From the NCBI GenBank assembly GCA_002309915.1, contig DBYT01000022.1, positions 1,832 to 34,796 of the forward strand: DNA of 32,965 nucleotides. Reading direction: 5' to 3'. Made by a program: the position numbers and the translations under genes. This DNA comes from Bacteroidales bacterium UBA1179. GTDB taxonomy: Bacteria > Bacteroidota > Bacteroidia > Bacteroidales > Bacteroidaceae. Below the pieces are notes generated by a model. It worked only from the letters and a program-made list of their open reading frames with translations, was not told the DNA's origin and made no database searches. The stretch's first letter is position 1, and every line of letters starts with the position of its first letter. Positions 25,076 to 32,965 of this stretch are shown in pieces.

Positions 25076-25644
25076 CACTTACGGTTCTTATAAGTAAACG
25101 CCTTCCACTTCTCCTCGGGCCATCCCTGACGGTCCAGTTCAAAGCGGGCCAGGATAAAGAAAAGGTCGCTCAGACGGTTTACAAAACGCAGCAGTTCCAA
25201 CGGCAGAGGGTCCTCCCTGTGCAGAGTCCAAAGCCTGCGCTCCGCCCTGCGGCAAACGGTCCGGGCCATCTGCAACTGTGCAGCCAGCGGCGTTCCGCCG
25301 GGGATCAGGAAGTGCTCATGCTCTCCTATCTGCTGTGTCAGGCAGTCCATCCAATCCTCACAGAACTGCTCCATCCCGGCATCCAAAGTGTTGGGATTGC
25401 TGTCACGCCTGGCCGAAGGCGTTGCCACAAGACTCATCACACTCATCAGTTCACACTGTATCCTGTACAATCCTTCCTGCCAGTCATCATCGGCCTTGAG
25501 CATACTGCGCACAATGCCTATCTGGGTGTTGAGCTCATCAAGCGTGCCGTTGGCCTCTATGCGGATATCGTCCTTTGGCACCCGCTCGCCGCCGTGGATT
25601 CCGGTGGTGCCGTCATCGCCTGTACGTGTATATATTCTTTTCAT
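25075..25644 (-). CDS. pduO: PduO-type corrinoid adenosyltransferase
   Basis: I choose the ATG at 25644, which overlaps the cbiA stop as ATGA and gives 189 residues; a TTG three codons earlier is less likely. Family motifs are YTRTGDDGTTG (5-15), NGTLDELNTQIG (32-43), FLIPGGTPLAAQLQMART (112-129), CRRAERRL (131-138) and FVNRLSDLFFILAR (154-167). The enzyme transfers the adenosyl group of ATP to cobalt(I) corrinoids, giving the coenzyme form that CobQ and later enzymes accept. It therefore serves both new synthesis and salvage. Confidence 0.95.
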   Translation of the reverse strand: MKRIYTRTGDDGTTGIHGGERVPKDDIRIEANGTLDELNTQIGIVRSMLKADDDWQEGLYRIQCELMSVMSLVATPSARRDSNPNTLDAGMEQFCEDWMDCLTQQIGEHEHFLIPGGTPLAAQLQMARTVCRRAERRLWTLHREDPLPLELLRFVNRLSDLFFILARFELDRQGWPEEKWKAFTYKNRK

Positions 25645-26225
25645 AATTCCCAAAATGCGTTGATATCGGACTCACCCCAATACCAGTGTGTGTAGCCCGC
25701 AATCACGTTCTTGTACCGGTACAACTCCGTATCCACCTTCTCACCCCGCGCATCAAACTGAAGTGACGCAAAACAAAACGACCCCTTTGCGTCAATTTTT
25801 GAGTAATGAAACTCGTGACCGCGGAATTCTGTACCACCGATTGTCATGCGGCGGTAGCCTAAGTGCAGGCGGGCACCCTGCATGGTGCACTCTATGGGCA
25901 GCACTCCCGCCATGGGCCAAACGCGGCCCTCCTGATCGGTCAGCGACTTGCCCAGATACATCATTCCGCCGCACTCGGCAAAAATCCGGCCACCGCTCTC
26001 CGCGTACTGTACCAGTTGCGATGCCAGCATGCGGTTCAGGGCCAGTTCAGGAGCAAAAAGCTCCGGATATCCGCCGGGCAGATAGACCAGATCAACGTCC
26101 TTGGGCAGTTCATCACCGGCCAGCGGGCTGAAGTAAACCACCTCACCCATCTGCGCCAGCCTGTCCAGGTTCTCCCTGTAAGCAAAATTGAACGCCCTGT
26201 CCCTGGCTACTGCAATCCTCTGCAT
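25641..26225 (-). CDS. cbiA: Cobyrinate a,c-diamide synthase, glutaminase half (CbiA C-terminal part of a split gene)
   Basis: The 194 residues correspond to the C-terminal half of CbiA. RIAVARDRAFNFAYRENL (3-20) is the normal start of this half, VYLPGGYPELF (47-57) follows, and FAECGGMMYLG holds the nucleophile Cys85. YTHWYWGES near the end has the partner His180. The ATG lies inside the end of the ATPase-half gene, in the -1 frame, with 19 bases overlap. The fragment can supply ammonia from glutamine but needs the other half for ATP and corrinoid binding. Both a true split and a one-base error in the assembly fit. Confidence 0.9.
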   Translation of the reverse strand: MQRIAVARDRAFNFAYRENLDRLAQMGEVVYFSPLAGDELPKDVDLVYLPGGYPELFAPELALNRMLASQLVQYAESGGRIFAECGGMMYLGKSLTDQEGRVWPMAGVLPIECTMQGARLHLGYRRMTIGGTEFRGHEFHYSKIDAKGSFCFASLQFDARGEKVDTELYRYKNVIAGYTHWYWGESDINAFWEL

Positions 26226-26875
26226 ATCAGATCCAAATCAACATGATGTTCCACCAGGTCCGATACCCGGTCGGCCAGCGTATTCAACTCATTCTCAAGA
26301 CCTACGGTAAGTCCCAGATGCCTGGACGGCACCTCAAGTCCTTCAGTGCGCGGAATCCAGCCCAGACAGGTAACGCCCGCATCGGCCGCCGCATCCTTCA
26401 AAAAACTGAAATGTGATTCCGATGCCACCTGGTTGAAAACCACCCCGGCAATGCGTACATCGGGCCTGAAAGTCCTGAATCCGTGCAGCAAAGCCGCCAC
26501 GGAATATGCGGTGGAGCGTGCATTGACCACCAGCAACACCGGCACATCCAACAGAGCCGCAATCTCGGCACTGCTTCCGCGCATATGGTCATAGCCGTCA
26601 AACAGTCCCATCACGCCCTCAATCACGGCCGCATCGGCCCCTTCAGAATAATGTGCAAAGACCTCACGAACATGTTCGGCCGATGCCATCCACGTATCCA
26701 GATTGACGGACTCAGCACCCGCCGCAATACTGTGAAACTGCGTATCAATATAGTCAGGACCGCATTTGAAAGGCTGCACACGGAGCCCCCGCCGCGTAAG
26801 TGCACGCAGCAGCCCCATCGTGAAAGTAGTCTTGCCACTGCCCGACGTGGCGGCCCCAACGAGTATCCTGATCAT
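26207..26875 (-). CDS. cbiA: Cobyrinate a,c-diamide synthase, ATPase half (CbiA N-terminal part of a split gene)
   Basis: The 222 residues form the dethiobiotin-synthetase-like ATPase domain of CbiA: GAATSGSGKTT (7-17), PFKCGPDYIDTQFH, VIEGVMGLFDGY, and VVFNQVASESHF. It ends with VDLDLICRGLQ, where the normal protein runs on through a linker into the glutaminase domain. Together the halves total 416 residues, close to a whole CbiA. The enzyme amidates the a and c side chains of cobyrinate and is essential for the pathway. This is the first gene of the minus-strand operon. Only 56 bases separate its ATG from the plus-strand riboswitch; TATCTTTA (26903-26896, minus strand) is a weak possible promoter. 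Confidence 0.9.
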   Translation of the reverse strand: MIRILVGAATSGSGKTTFTMGLLRALTRRGLRVQPFKCGPDYIDTQFHSIAAGAESVNLDTWMASAEHVREVFAHYSEGADAAVIEGVMGLFDGYDHMRGSSAEIAALLDVPVLLVVNARSTAYSVAALLHGFRTFRPDVRIAGVVFNQVASESHFSFLKDAAADAGVTCLGWIPRTEGLEVPSRHLGLTVGLENELNTLADRVSDLVEHHVDLDLICRGLQ

Positions 26876-26915
26876 TCTATTTTTATTAGGTGGTATAAAG
26901 ATAATGATTTATTAC

Positions 26916-26923
26916 TAATTTTG
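26916..26923 (+). promoter_or_regulatory. Candidate -7 element in front of the second riboswitch
   Basis: TAATTTTG is an exact TAnnTTTG match, nine bases before the riboswitch region. No good TTG lies at the expected distance upstream, so the promoter may be weak or need an activator. Confidence 0.45.
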
Positions 26924-26931
26924 CTCCGTCT

Positions 26932-27123
26932 TGTTCCGATACTCTTTCCCCGAGTTAAGGATCAAAAGGGAATCAGGTGAGAATCCTGAACAGACCCGCT
27001 GCTGTAAGCTCTCAAAAAGGGATGTCTATCACCACAAGTGCCACTGGCCGCAAAGCCGGGAAGGCGGACAGACCGGAGTAAGTCAGAAGACCTGCAAGAC
27101 ACGTTATAAAACTGCCGGGACTC
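26932..27123 (+). promoter_or_regulatory. Cobalamin (B12) riboswitch 2
   Basis: Seen in order are GGGAA (26968-26972), the hairpin TCAGGTGAGAATCCTGA, the CCCGCTGCTGTAAGC core, GCCACTG (27040-27046) and the B12 box AAGTCAGAAGACCTGC (27080-27095). The order and spacing match the cobalamin riboswitch class and the first copy at 911. The outer ends are estimated; I could not place P1 with certainty. It lies 24 bases before the BtuH-like gene and should control the four-gene uptake operon, limiting corrinoid import when the cell has enough. Confidence 0.94.
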
Positions 27124-27147
27124 AGTAACTTATTAACAATAACTACA

Positions 27148-27966
27148 ATGAAAAAGGTATTATCATTTGCTTTGATGGCCCTCATGGCGGGCTACGTGTT
27201 CGTATCTTGCGACGAAGAGAAATTAACCCCTGAAGAGGAGAATAAACCTGTTGTTCCCCAGGATTCCGTTCCCGGTGACTCAGTTCAGACTCCTGCTGAC
27301 ACTGTCTCCTACACTCTTTCAATGACCCTTCCCAAGGCCGATTCACTCTATCTTAGCACCGATACAATGGTTAAAGGTGGCTGGGGTTATTACTATATTG
27401 ACACCATCAGGATCGCTCCGTTCAAGCTGGTTCACTCAGTATCTACCGCTGGAGGATTCGGCATGGGATTCACATACAGCAGCCTGACCGACACCGTTAC
27501 TCCCGGATACCTGAACAACGCTGCCTTTACCGGTTGCGGAGTCAGCACAAACTCTTATTTCACAGTTAACACCGGTGGTGACATGTATGGTATCGCCCCC
27601 GAAATTACCTTTGAGGATGGTAAGGCATACGTGGCAAAGGAGTGCTATGTAACCAACTCAACCTATGCATACCGCGCTATCAAGAATCACGATGACGGTG
27701 GTGCCAATTATGTAAAGGTATGGACAGCCGAAGACTCATTCACCCTTACCATCACCGGTTACAATGGTGCAACCGAGACCGGTCATGTTGATTTCAAGCT
27801 GGCAGACGGTTTCAACATCGTAAAGACATGGCAGAAGGTTGACCTTTCAAGTCTTGGTGAAGTTACAACACTTCATTTCGCCCTCACGACAACTGACAAT
27901 AATCAGTACGGTCCGTGCACTCCCACATACTTCTGCCTTGATCAGCTCATCGTAACGGATAAATGA
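27148..27966 (+). CDS. btuH: Surface B12-binding lipoprotein, BtuH-like (DUF4465-type)
   Basis: The 272 residues have a lipobox ending at Cys21 (VFVSC), followed by DEEKLTPEEE. Such acidic residues after the cysteine are the Bacteroidetes surface-export signal. After a proline-rich spacer (to about 55) comes a beta-rich domain with GFGMGFTYSSL, YVKVWTAEDSF, GHVDFKLADG, WQKVDLSSLG and the end TPTYFCLDQL. That pattern is typical of DUF4465 proteins; BtuH of Bacteroides thetaiotaomicron, a vitamin B12-binding surface lipoprotein, belongs as I recall to this type. Direct riboswitch control and coupling to btuB (ATGA overlap) support the call. Binding residues cannot be picked from sequence alone. 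Confidence 0.78.
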   Translation: MKKVLSFALMALMAGYVFVSCDEEKLTPEEENKPVVPQDSVPGDSVQTPADTVSYTLSMTLPKADSLYLSTDTMVKGGWGYYYIDTIRIAPFKLVHSVSTAGGFGMGFTYSSLTDTVTPGYLNNAAFTGCGVSTNSYFTVNTGGDMYGIAPEITFEDGKAYVAKECYVTNSTYAYRAIKNHDDGGANYVKVWTAEDSFTLTITGYNGATETGHVDFKLADGFNIVKTWQKVDLSSLGEVTTLHFALTTTDNNQYGPCTPTYFCLDQLIVTDK

Positions 27967-29966
27967 CCCATAGCAATAGAATAATTGCTTGTTTGACAGT
28001 AATCTGCACCCTGTGTCCCTGCATTGAGGCACAGGGTCAGATTTTCTTTGACACTATACGGACCCAGGACCTTCAGGAGGTTCCGGTCACAGCAGAGCGC
28101 ACTGCCGGAGCGCGCGCCGTATCGGCCCAAAAGGTTGCCGATACCCGACTCATGTCGGCCACCGGCTCACTACAGGTTTCCGATGTACTCAAGTACTTCA
28201 GCGGAGCCACCGTCAAGGATTACGGAGGTGTAGGCGGACTCAAAACCGTATCCGTAAGAGGCCTTGGCGCATCACACACAGCCGTCGCCTATGACGGCAT
28301 TATGATTACCGATAACCAGACGGGACAGATAGATTTGGGCAAGTTCTCAAGTTCTCAGACAGAGTCTGTCCGCATGATCAGCGGTCCCGACAACGACCTT
28401 CTGCAACCCGCCTCTCTTGCCGCACAGGCAGCGGTCATCAGCATAAACACCGGCCGCCCGCATTTAAAGTTCGGTACTCCCCAATACAATTTCCACTATA
28501 AAACAGGCTTATACGAAACACAATCCATACAGGCGGGAAGCACATTCAATGCAGGTCACAACAACACCGTATCGCTTCAGGGCGAATGGTTTGAGACAAA
28601 GGGAAACTATCCTTATATTCAGAACAACGGAGCGAACTCCATGGAGATGAGCCGTGACAACTCCGACGTGAAGCGACTTCGTATTGAAGGTGCCCTCTTC
28701 AGCGACATAGGCAACAAATCCTCACTCACAACACGAGTCTACTGGTTCCAGTCTGAGCAAGGTCTGCCTGCCAACATACTGTACAACACGAATGCCGCGC
28801 GCGAGCGGCTATGGAACCGTAACGGATTCGCACAATCCACACTTACCACACCTGTCAATGACAGGCTCACACTACGTTTCAATGCCAAGTACGGCATAAC
28901 CTACACCCGCTATTTGGACCCCAAGGTAAGCAACACACAGGGCAGGATTGACAACCGCTATACCGAGCAGGAGGGATACCTTTCAGGGGTTGCTCTTTAC
29001 AGACTTACGGATTGTCTCTCGGCATCAGCAGGAGTTGACGGCCGCCTTTCAGGTCTGAACGGCAATGGAGCTGATCAGGCCCAGCCCACCCGATACACAG
29101 TTAACAGCACCGCCGCAATCAAATACGCATCTGAACGGCTCACCCTTACCGGCCGCCTTAACCACGTGGCCACAAAAGAGAAAACACGTCTGCGTCAGGC
29201 TGCCGAGAGTTACAACCATATCTCTCCTACCACAGGCCTTAACTGGCTGGCATGGCCAGCTGCAGGACTGCATCTCAGGGCATCCTACAGTAACACTTTC
29301 CGCCTCCCGACATTCAATGATCTCTATTTTGAGCAGATAGGACGCCGCGACCTGCGTCCCGAACGGGCATCGGTCACATCGGCGGGAATTGTAATAGAGA
29401 ATGGGACCGGCGGCATCTTCTACTCTGTTTATGCCGATGCCTACAACAGCAACGTAAAAGACCGCATCATGGCAGTACCCGGCAAGAATACCGCGGTCTG
29501 GATGATGAAGAACATAGGACTTGTAACCACCCACGGACTTGAAACCGGTCTCGAACTGCGCTCTCTGCAAGGAGTGGTGCGTCCCGCCCTGATGGCGTCA
29601 TATACTTATCAGCGCTCCATGGACAAGACTGACAGCAACAGTTTCACCTGGAATCATCAGTTGCCTTACACCCCCAGGCACTCGGCATCGGCCGTCACCT
29701 GGATAGAGACTCCGTATGTAAACGCCAGCTGCAACCTGCTATACAGCGGTGAGTATTATTGCAACGGCTACAACGGCCCCGAATACCGCATGCCATCCTA
29801 TTACGAGATAGGATGTTCCGTATGGAGGACTTTCTCATCACATTTGTTAGAAGAGACCTTTAAGGTCGAATTTATAAACATTACTAACAACCGTTATGAA
29901 CTGGTACGCAACTACCCTATGCCTGGCTTTCAGATGCGTATTTCTGTAACAACAATAGTACTATGA
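27963..29966 (+). CDS. btuB: TonB-dependent cobalamin receptor BtuB
   Basis: The 667 residues have a signal peptide to about residue 24, a TonB box (QDLQEVPVTAER, 35-46), a plug with VSVRGLGASHTAVAYDG and a barrel ending FQMRISVTTIVL. It lacks the carboxypeptidase-regulatory domain seen in the receptor at 1160 and is the shortest of the three receptors. Placed between BtuH-like and BtuG-like surface proteins under a B12 riboswitch, it fits the Bacteroides BtuB that forms a stable complex with BtuG. Both junctions are four-base ATGA overlaps. Confidence 0.92.
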   Translation: MTHSNRIIACLTVICTLCPCIEAQGQIFFDTIRTQDLQEVPVTAERTAGARAVSAQKVADTRLMSATGSLQVSDVLKYFSGATVKDYGGVGGLKTVSVRGLGASHTAVAYDGIMITDNQTGQIDLGKFSSSQTESVRMISGPDNDLLQPASLAAQAAVISINTGRPHLKFGTPQYNFHYKTGLYETQSIQAGSTFNAGHNNTVSLQGEWFETKGNYPYIQNNGANSMEMSRDNSDVKRLRIEGALFSDIGNKSSLTTRVYWFQSEQGLPANILYNTNAARERLWNRNGFAQSTLTTPVNDRLTLRFNAKYGITYTRYLDPKVSNTQGRIDNRYTEQEGYLSGVALYRLTDCLSASAGVDGRLSGLNGNGADQAQPTRYTVNSTAAIKYASERLTLTGRLNHVATKEKTRLRQAAESYNHISPTTGLNWLAWPAAGLHLRASYSNTFRLPTFNDLYFEQIGRRDLRPERASVTSAGIVIENGTGGIFYSVYADAYNSNVKDRIMAVPGKNTAVWMMKNIGLVTTHGLETGLELRSLQGVVRPALMASYTYQRSMDKTDSNSFTWNHQLPYTPRHSASAVTWIETPYVNASCNLLYSGEYYCNGYNGPEYRMPSYYEIGCSVWRTFSSHLLEETFKVEFINITNNRYELVRNYPMPGFQMRISVTTIVL

Positions 29967-31888
29967 GAAGGACCCTGACAAAAATATTGCCCCTGCTGCT
30001 CATCACACTGGCGTGTGATCCGGAGCCGATACTTATTCCGGAGTCCCAAGCCATTGCCGATGCCGGTCACACCGGTGTCTATGTACTCTCCGAAGGCCTG
30101 TTCAACAATAACAACAGCACCCTTGCATGGATTGATTTCGGCACCGGACTGCCCGATTCATGGGATGCCCCTTCCGGAAAATCATATGACTGCTTTGAAA
30201 AGGTAAACGGTCGCCGCCTGGGTGACACCGCCAACGACATACTGCTTTACGGAAGCCGCCTGTACATTGCCGTAAACGTATCGAGCACAATCGAGATCCT
30301 GGACGCCGCCACAGGCCGTTCGCTAAGTCAGATTCCCATGAGCAATCACGGCAAATCATCGGAACCACGTTATATGACCGCCAGCGGACACTACGTCTAT
30401 GTGTGCAGTTTTGACGGAACGGTAACCCGCATAGACACCCTCACGATGAAGGCCGATGCCACCCTGACCGTAGGACGCAATCCTGACGGAATATGCTGCG
30501 CGGCAGGCAAACTGTACGTATCCAACTCCGGCGGTCTGGACTTTGACCATCCCGACAGCACCGTATCGGTAATAGACCTGGCAACCTTCAGTGAGATAAA
30601 GCGCATAAACGTACGTCAGAACCCCGGATCCATCTATGCCGACGGCGACCGGGTATACGTAGTGTCACGCGGTATCTATGATTATGACAAAAACGATTAT
30701 GACAGCCGCCTTCACTGCATTGACACTGAGAATGACCAGGTGATTGAAACTTACGACATACCCATTCTCAAAATGGACCTGCACGACGGCCGGGCCTGGT
30801 TCTACGGATACGGATCGGGTGGCACCATTCAGGTTCTGGACCTGGCATCGGGCCGTATCACTGACTCCGACTTCATAACCGACGGAACCGTCATTGAGCG
30901 TCCCTACGCCATAAAAGTCGAACCCACATCGCATAAGGTATACGTCTGTGACGCCGCCGATTACGTGACACCGGGCTCGCTCTATTGCTTTGCGGCCGAC
31001 GGTCATCTGCTCTACCGCATACCCAACATCGGCATCAACCCCAACACAATCGTCTTCTGTGATGTGCCTGTAACGCTTACACGGTATCAGGGAGATGTCC
31101 AGAAGAAATGTGACATAGACAGTGTATGCTGTTACATGCCCGCTCCAGGCCAGTTCGTAGGCGAAATGCCCAAATATGAGACCGGTGACGACGCTCTGAG
31201 CATGGCCCGCAAATGTCTTGAACAATTTGAAAACGGTAAAATGATTTCTCTTGGAGGATTCGGAGGATACGTTACCGTAAGATTTGAAAAGACCGTTTAC
31301 AACCTGCCGGGAGCCGATTTCCGCATAGACGGCAATGCTTTCCAGGGCAGTTCCGAACCGGGAGTGGTATGGGTAAGCGCCGATGTCAACGGCAACGGCC
31401 AGCCCGATGACCCCTGGTACGAACTCTACGGATCGGAACAGGCAGCCGGACGTTCCACCCAGGCATACACCATAACCTATACAAAGCCGGCATCGGCAGA
31501 CCAGGATACCCCCTGGAGAGGATCCGACGACCGTGAAGGAAGCATACTGTTCAACTCTTTCCACAACCATTACTACTACCCCATGTGGTACGATACTGAC
31601 ACCAAGGCATTCACAGGCACCCTTTTGCCTGAGAATATGCATAAGGAAGGAAACCAATGGGTAATGTCATCATTTGAATACGGTTATGTGGACAACCTGC
31701 CCAACAGCCCCGAGAACTCATCGTTCGACATAGACATGGCCCGTGACGGAGATGGAATGCCGGTTCAATTGGAAAGCATAAGATTCGTAAGGATACAGTG
31801 TGCCGCGATAGGATGCAACAACCTGACCGGTGAGCAGTCAACCGAAGTATCAACCATATACAACCTACACCCCCATGCAGACCAGTAA
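29963..31888 (+). CDS. btuG: BtuG-like beta-propeller surface lipoprotein fused to a second domain
   Basis: The 641 residues have lipobox ITLAC (Cys18), followed by DPEP, compatible with surface export. Residues about 35-367 are a beta-propeller with repeated blades (LYIAVNVSSTIEILDAATG, VGRNPDGICCAAGKLYVSNS, QNPGSIYADGDRVYVVS), as in BtuG, which caps BtuB and binds B12 with very high affinity. From about 395 a separate domain begins (GQFVGEMPKYETGDDA), with ISLGGFGGYVTVRF and a calcium-loop-like DVNGNGQPDD (474-483). This second domain resembles separate cell-surface proteins in Bacteroides B12 loci. BtuG itself is near 350-400 residues, so the extra 250 are a true fusion. The function of the second domain is unknown. 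Confidence 0.85.
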   Translation: MRRTLTKILPLLLITLACDPEPILIPESQAIADAGHTGVYVLSEGLFNNNNSTLAWIDFGTGLPDSWDAPSGKSYDCFEKVNGRRLGDTANDILLYGSRLYIAVNVSSTIEILDAATGRSLSQIPMSNHGKSSEPRYMTASGHYVYVCSFDGTVTRIDTLTMKADATLTVGRNPDGICCAAGKLYVSNSGGLDFDHPDSTVSVIDLATFSEIKRINVRQNPGSIYADGDRVYVVSRGIYDYDKNDYDSRLHCIDTENDQVIETYDIPILKMDLHDGRAWFYGYGSGGTIQVLDLASGRITDSDFITDGTVIERPYAIKVEPTSHKVYVCDAADYVTPGSLYCFAADGHLLYRIPNIGINPNTIVFCDVPVTLTRYQGDVQKKCDIDSVCCYMPAPGQFVGEMPKYETGDDALSMARKCLEQFENGKMISLGGFGGYVTVRFEKTVYNLPGADFRIDGNAFQGSSEPGVVWVSADVNGNGQPDDPWYELYGSEQAAGRSTQAYTITYTKPASADQDTPWRGSDDREGSILFNSFHNHYYYPMWYDTDTKAFTGTLLPENMHKEGNQWVMSSFEYGYVDNLPNSPENSSFDIDMARDGDGMPVQLESIRFVRIQCAAIGCNNLTGEQSTEVSTIYNLHPHADQ

Positions 31889-32965
31889 GCGTTTTTCAAT
31901 CATAATACTGTCAGCGCTCCTGTGCGCTTGCCACGGTGGCACCCAGTTCAGTGCCGAGGGTGGCATATTGGAACTTGCAAGCCATATTACCATCAGCGAG
32001 ACAACTCACAGTTATCATGTCAGGATTGCCAATCCGTGGAAGAAGGGTTATCTCCTGCACACATATACATTTACAGATTCCCTGAGCACAGACTATAGTT
32101 TTAACCGTAACGAAAATACGGTCCACATACCGCTCAAACGGGTGGTCGTAATGACCAACAGCCTGGCTCACCTGATGGTTGAACTTGGCGTTGAGGACTG
32201 CATAGCCGGAGTATGCGAGCCCGAGTGGATATCCGATACCCTAATCCGCGCCCGCCTGGCTGACGGAACAATTGCAGATTGCGGCAACAGCATGTATCCT
32301 ACCGTTGAGAAAATCATGGGTCTGCACCCGGATGCAATAATGGTATCGCCGTTTGAGGGTACCGGTTACGGACAGCTGGAGAAACTGGGTATCCCCCTGC
32401 TGGAGTGTGCCGATTACATGGAGACATCACCTCTGGCCAGGGCCGAATGGATACGCTTTTACGGCCGCCTGTTCGGTGCAGACGCCACAGCCGACTCTCT
32501 GTTTGGCAAAGTAGAACACGATTACAACGCACTCAAGGATATTGCATCAAAGACAGTATCACGTCCCAAGGTTATGCTTGACACCCGCAGCGGATCAGCC
32601 TGGTATGTTGCTGGAGGCGGAAGTACCATAGGCCGTATGATAGCAGATGCAGGCGCAGAGTATCTGTTTGCCGACAACGACAACAGCGGATCTGTACCCC
32701 TATCTTTTGAAACAGTTTATGAAAGGGCTCAGGATGCCGATGTATGGCTGCTCAAGAACAGCAGTTCGGTACCCCTCACGTACGATTTGCTTGAATCCGA
32801 CTTCAAATCATACGCATCGTTCAAGCCCTTCAAGGAGCGTAACATCTGGGTATGCGATGTCAATCAGGTACCCTATTTCGAGCTCAGTTCATTCCACCCC
32901 GAAATGCTTCTGGGTGATTTCATATCTATCTTCCATCCGGAAATAAAAAACGGACGGCATTTCTA
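31875..32965 (+). CDS. btuF: Periplasmic corrinoid-binding lipoprotein BtuF, second copy, runs off the window
   Basis: From the ATG at 31875, which overlaps the btuG end by 14 bases, 363 codons are open to the window edge. The lipobox is LLCAC (Cys19), followed by HGGTQ without acidic residues, so it should face the periplasm. After a beta-rich segment comes the PF01497 fold from about residue 85: IPLKRVVVMTNSLAHLMVELG, LHPDAIMVSPFEGTGYGQL, and SPLARAEWIRFYGRLFG. The end FHPEI matches the last part of the first BtuF (6652), so only a few residues should be missing. BtuC and BtuD genes probably follow outside the window. Confidence 0.9.
   Translation, partial: MQTSKRFSIIILSALLCACHGGTQFSAEGGILELASHITISETTHSYHVRIANPWKKGYLLHTYTFTDSLSTDYSFNRNENTVHIPLKRVVVMTNSLAHLMVELGVEDCIAGVCEPEWISDTLIRARLADGTIADCGNSMYPTVEKIMGLHPDAIMVSPFEGTGYGQLEKLGIPLLECADYMETSPLARAEWIRFYGRLFGADATADSLFGKVEHDYNALKDIASKTVSRPKVMLDTRSGSAWYVAGGGSTIGRMIADAGAEYLFADNDNSGSVPLSFETVYERAQDADVWLLKNSSSVPLTYDLLESDFKSYASFKPFKERNIWVCDVNQVPYFELSSFHPEMLLGDFISIFHPEIKNGRHF

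Noticed and set aside
26200..26230. Programmed -1 frameshift in cbiA
   Set aside because: No slippery heptamer is visible at the junction, and a proper ATG starts the second half, so separate translation is the simpler reading.
30665..31657. Open frame of 330 codons on the minus strand
   Set aside because: Antisense to btuG, no signal or domain, composition of a shadow frame.
1..32965. CRISPR array or transposase gene
   Set aside because: No regularly spaced direct repeats and no transposase or integrase motifs were seen on either strand.

Overview
The window looks like a chromosomal piece from a Bacteroidales bacterium. The grounds are TonB-dependent receptors, surface lipoproteins with acidic residues after the lipid-anchor cysteine, promoters matching the Bacteroidetes pattern (TTG, about 19 bases, TAnnTTTG), A-rich leaders instead of strong Shine-Dalgarno sites, and cobalamin enzymes fused in the pairs typical of this order. 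I cannot fix the genus. The theme is corrinoid (vitamin B12) synthesis and uptake.

Layout. 1-839 (minus) is the start of an unrelated Kef-type cation/proton antiporter. 911-1130 is a cobalamin riboswitch, followed by one uninterrupted plus-strand gene run to 18677: two tandem TonB-dependent receptors, a CbiK-like chelatase carrying a lipoprotein signal, BtuF/BtuC/BtuD importer subunits, then CbiH-CbiC, CbiE-CbiT, CbiG-CbiF and CbiJ-CbiD fusions, CobU, CobT, CobS and CobC. 18678-18987 has no gene but holds a 189-bp inverted-repeat-bounded element with several internal hairpins. 18988-21602 is an AT-rich island: a secreted unknown protein, a CoiA-like nuclease-family protein, a candidate small RNA with its own promoter and terminator, and a small unknown protein. 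21629-26875 (minus) is the rest of the cobalamin pathway, in transcription order CbiA (split into two overlapping genes), PduO-type adenosyltransferase, CobQ/CbiP, CobD and CbiB. 26932-27123 is a second cobalamin riboswitch on the plus strand, followed by BtuH-like lipoprotein, BtuB, BtuG (fused to an extra C-terminal domain) and a second BtuF that runs off the window.

How it works together. Corrinoids are captured at the surface (BtuG, BtuH), cross the outer membrane (BtuB receptors), are handed over by BtuF and imported by BtuCD. In the cytoplasm the Cbi enzymes of the cobalt-early (anaerobic) route build the corrin ring. CbiA and CobQ amidate it, PduO adenosylates it, CobD/CbiB add the aminopropanol arm, and CobU/CobT/CobS/CobC attach the lower ligand. 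CbiL (C20 methyltransferase), uroporphyrinogen methyltransferase, a clearly cytoplasmic chelatase, a cobalt transporter and DMB synthesis genes are not in the window.

The points most worth following are the secreted CbiK-like protein inside a B12-riboswitch operon, the structured repeat element at 18727-18915, the split cbiA, the BtuG fusion, and the small RNA at about 21081-21180.
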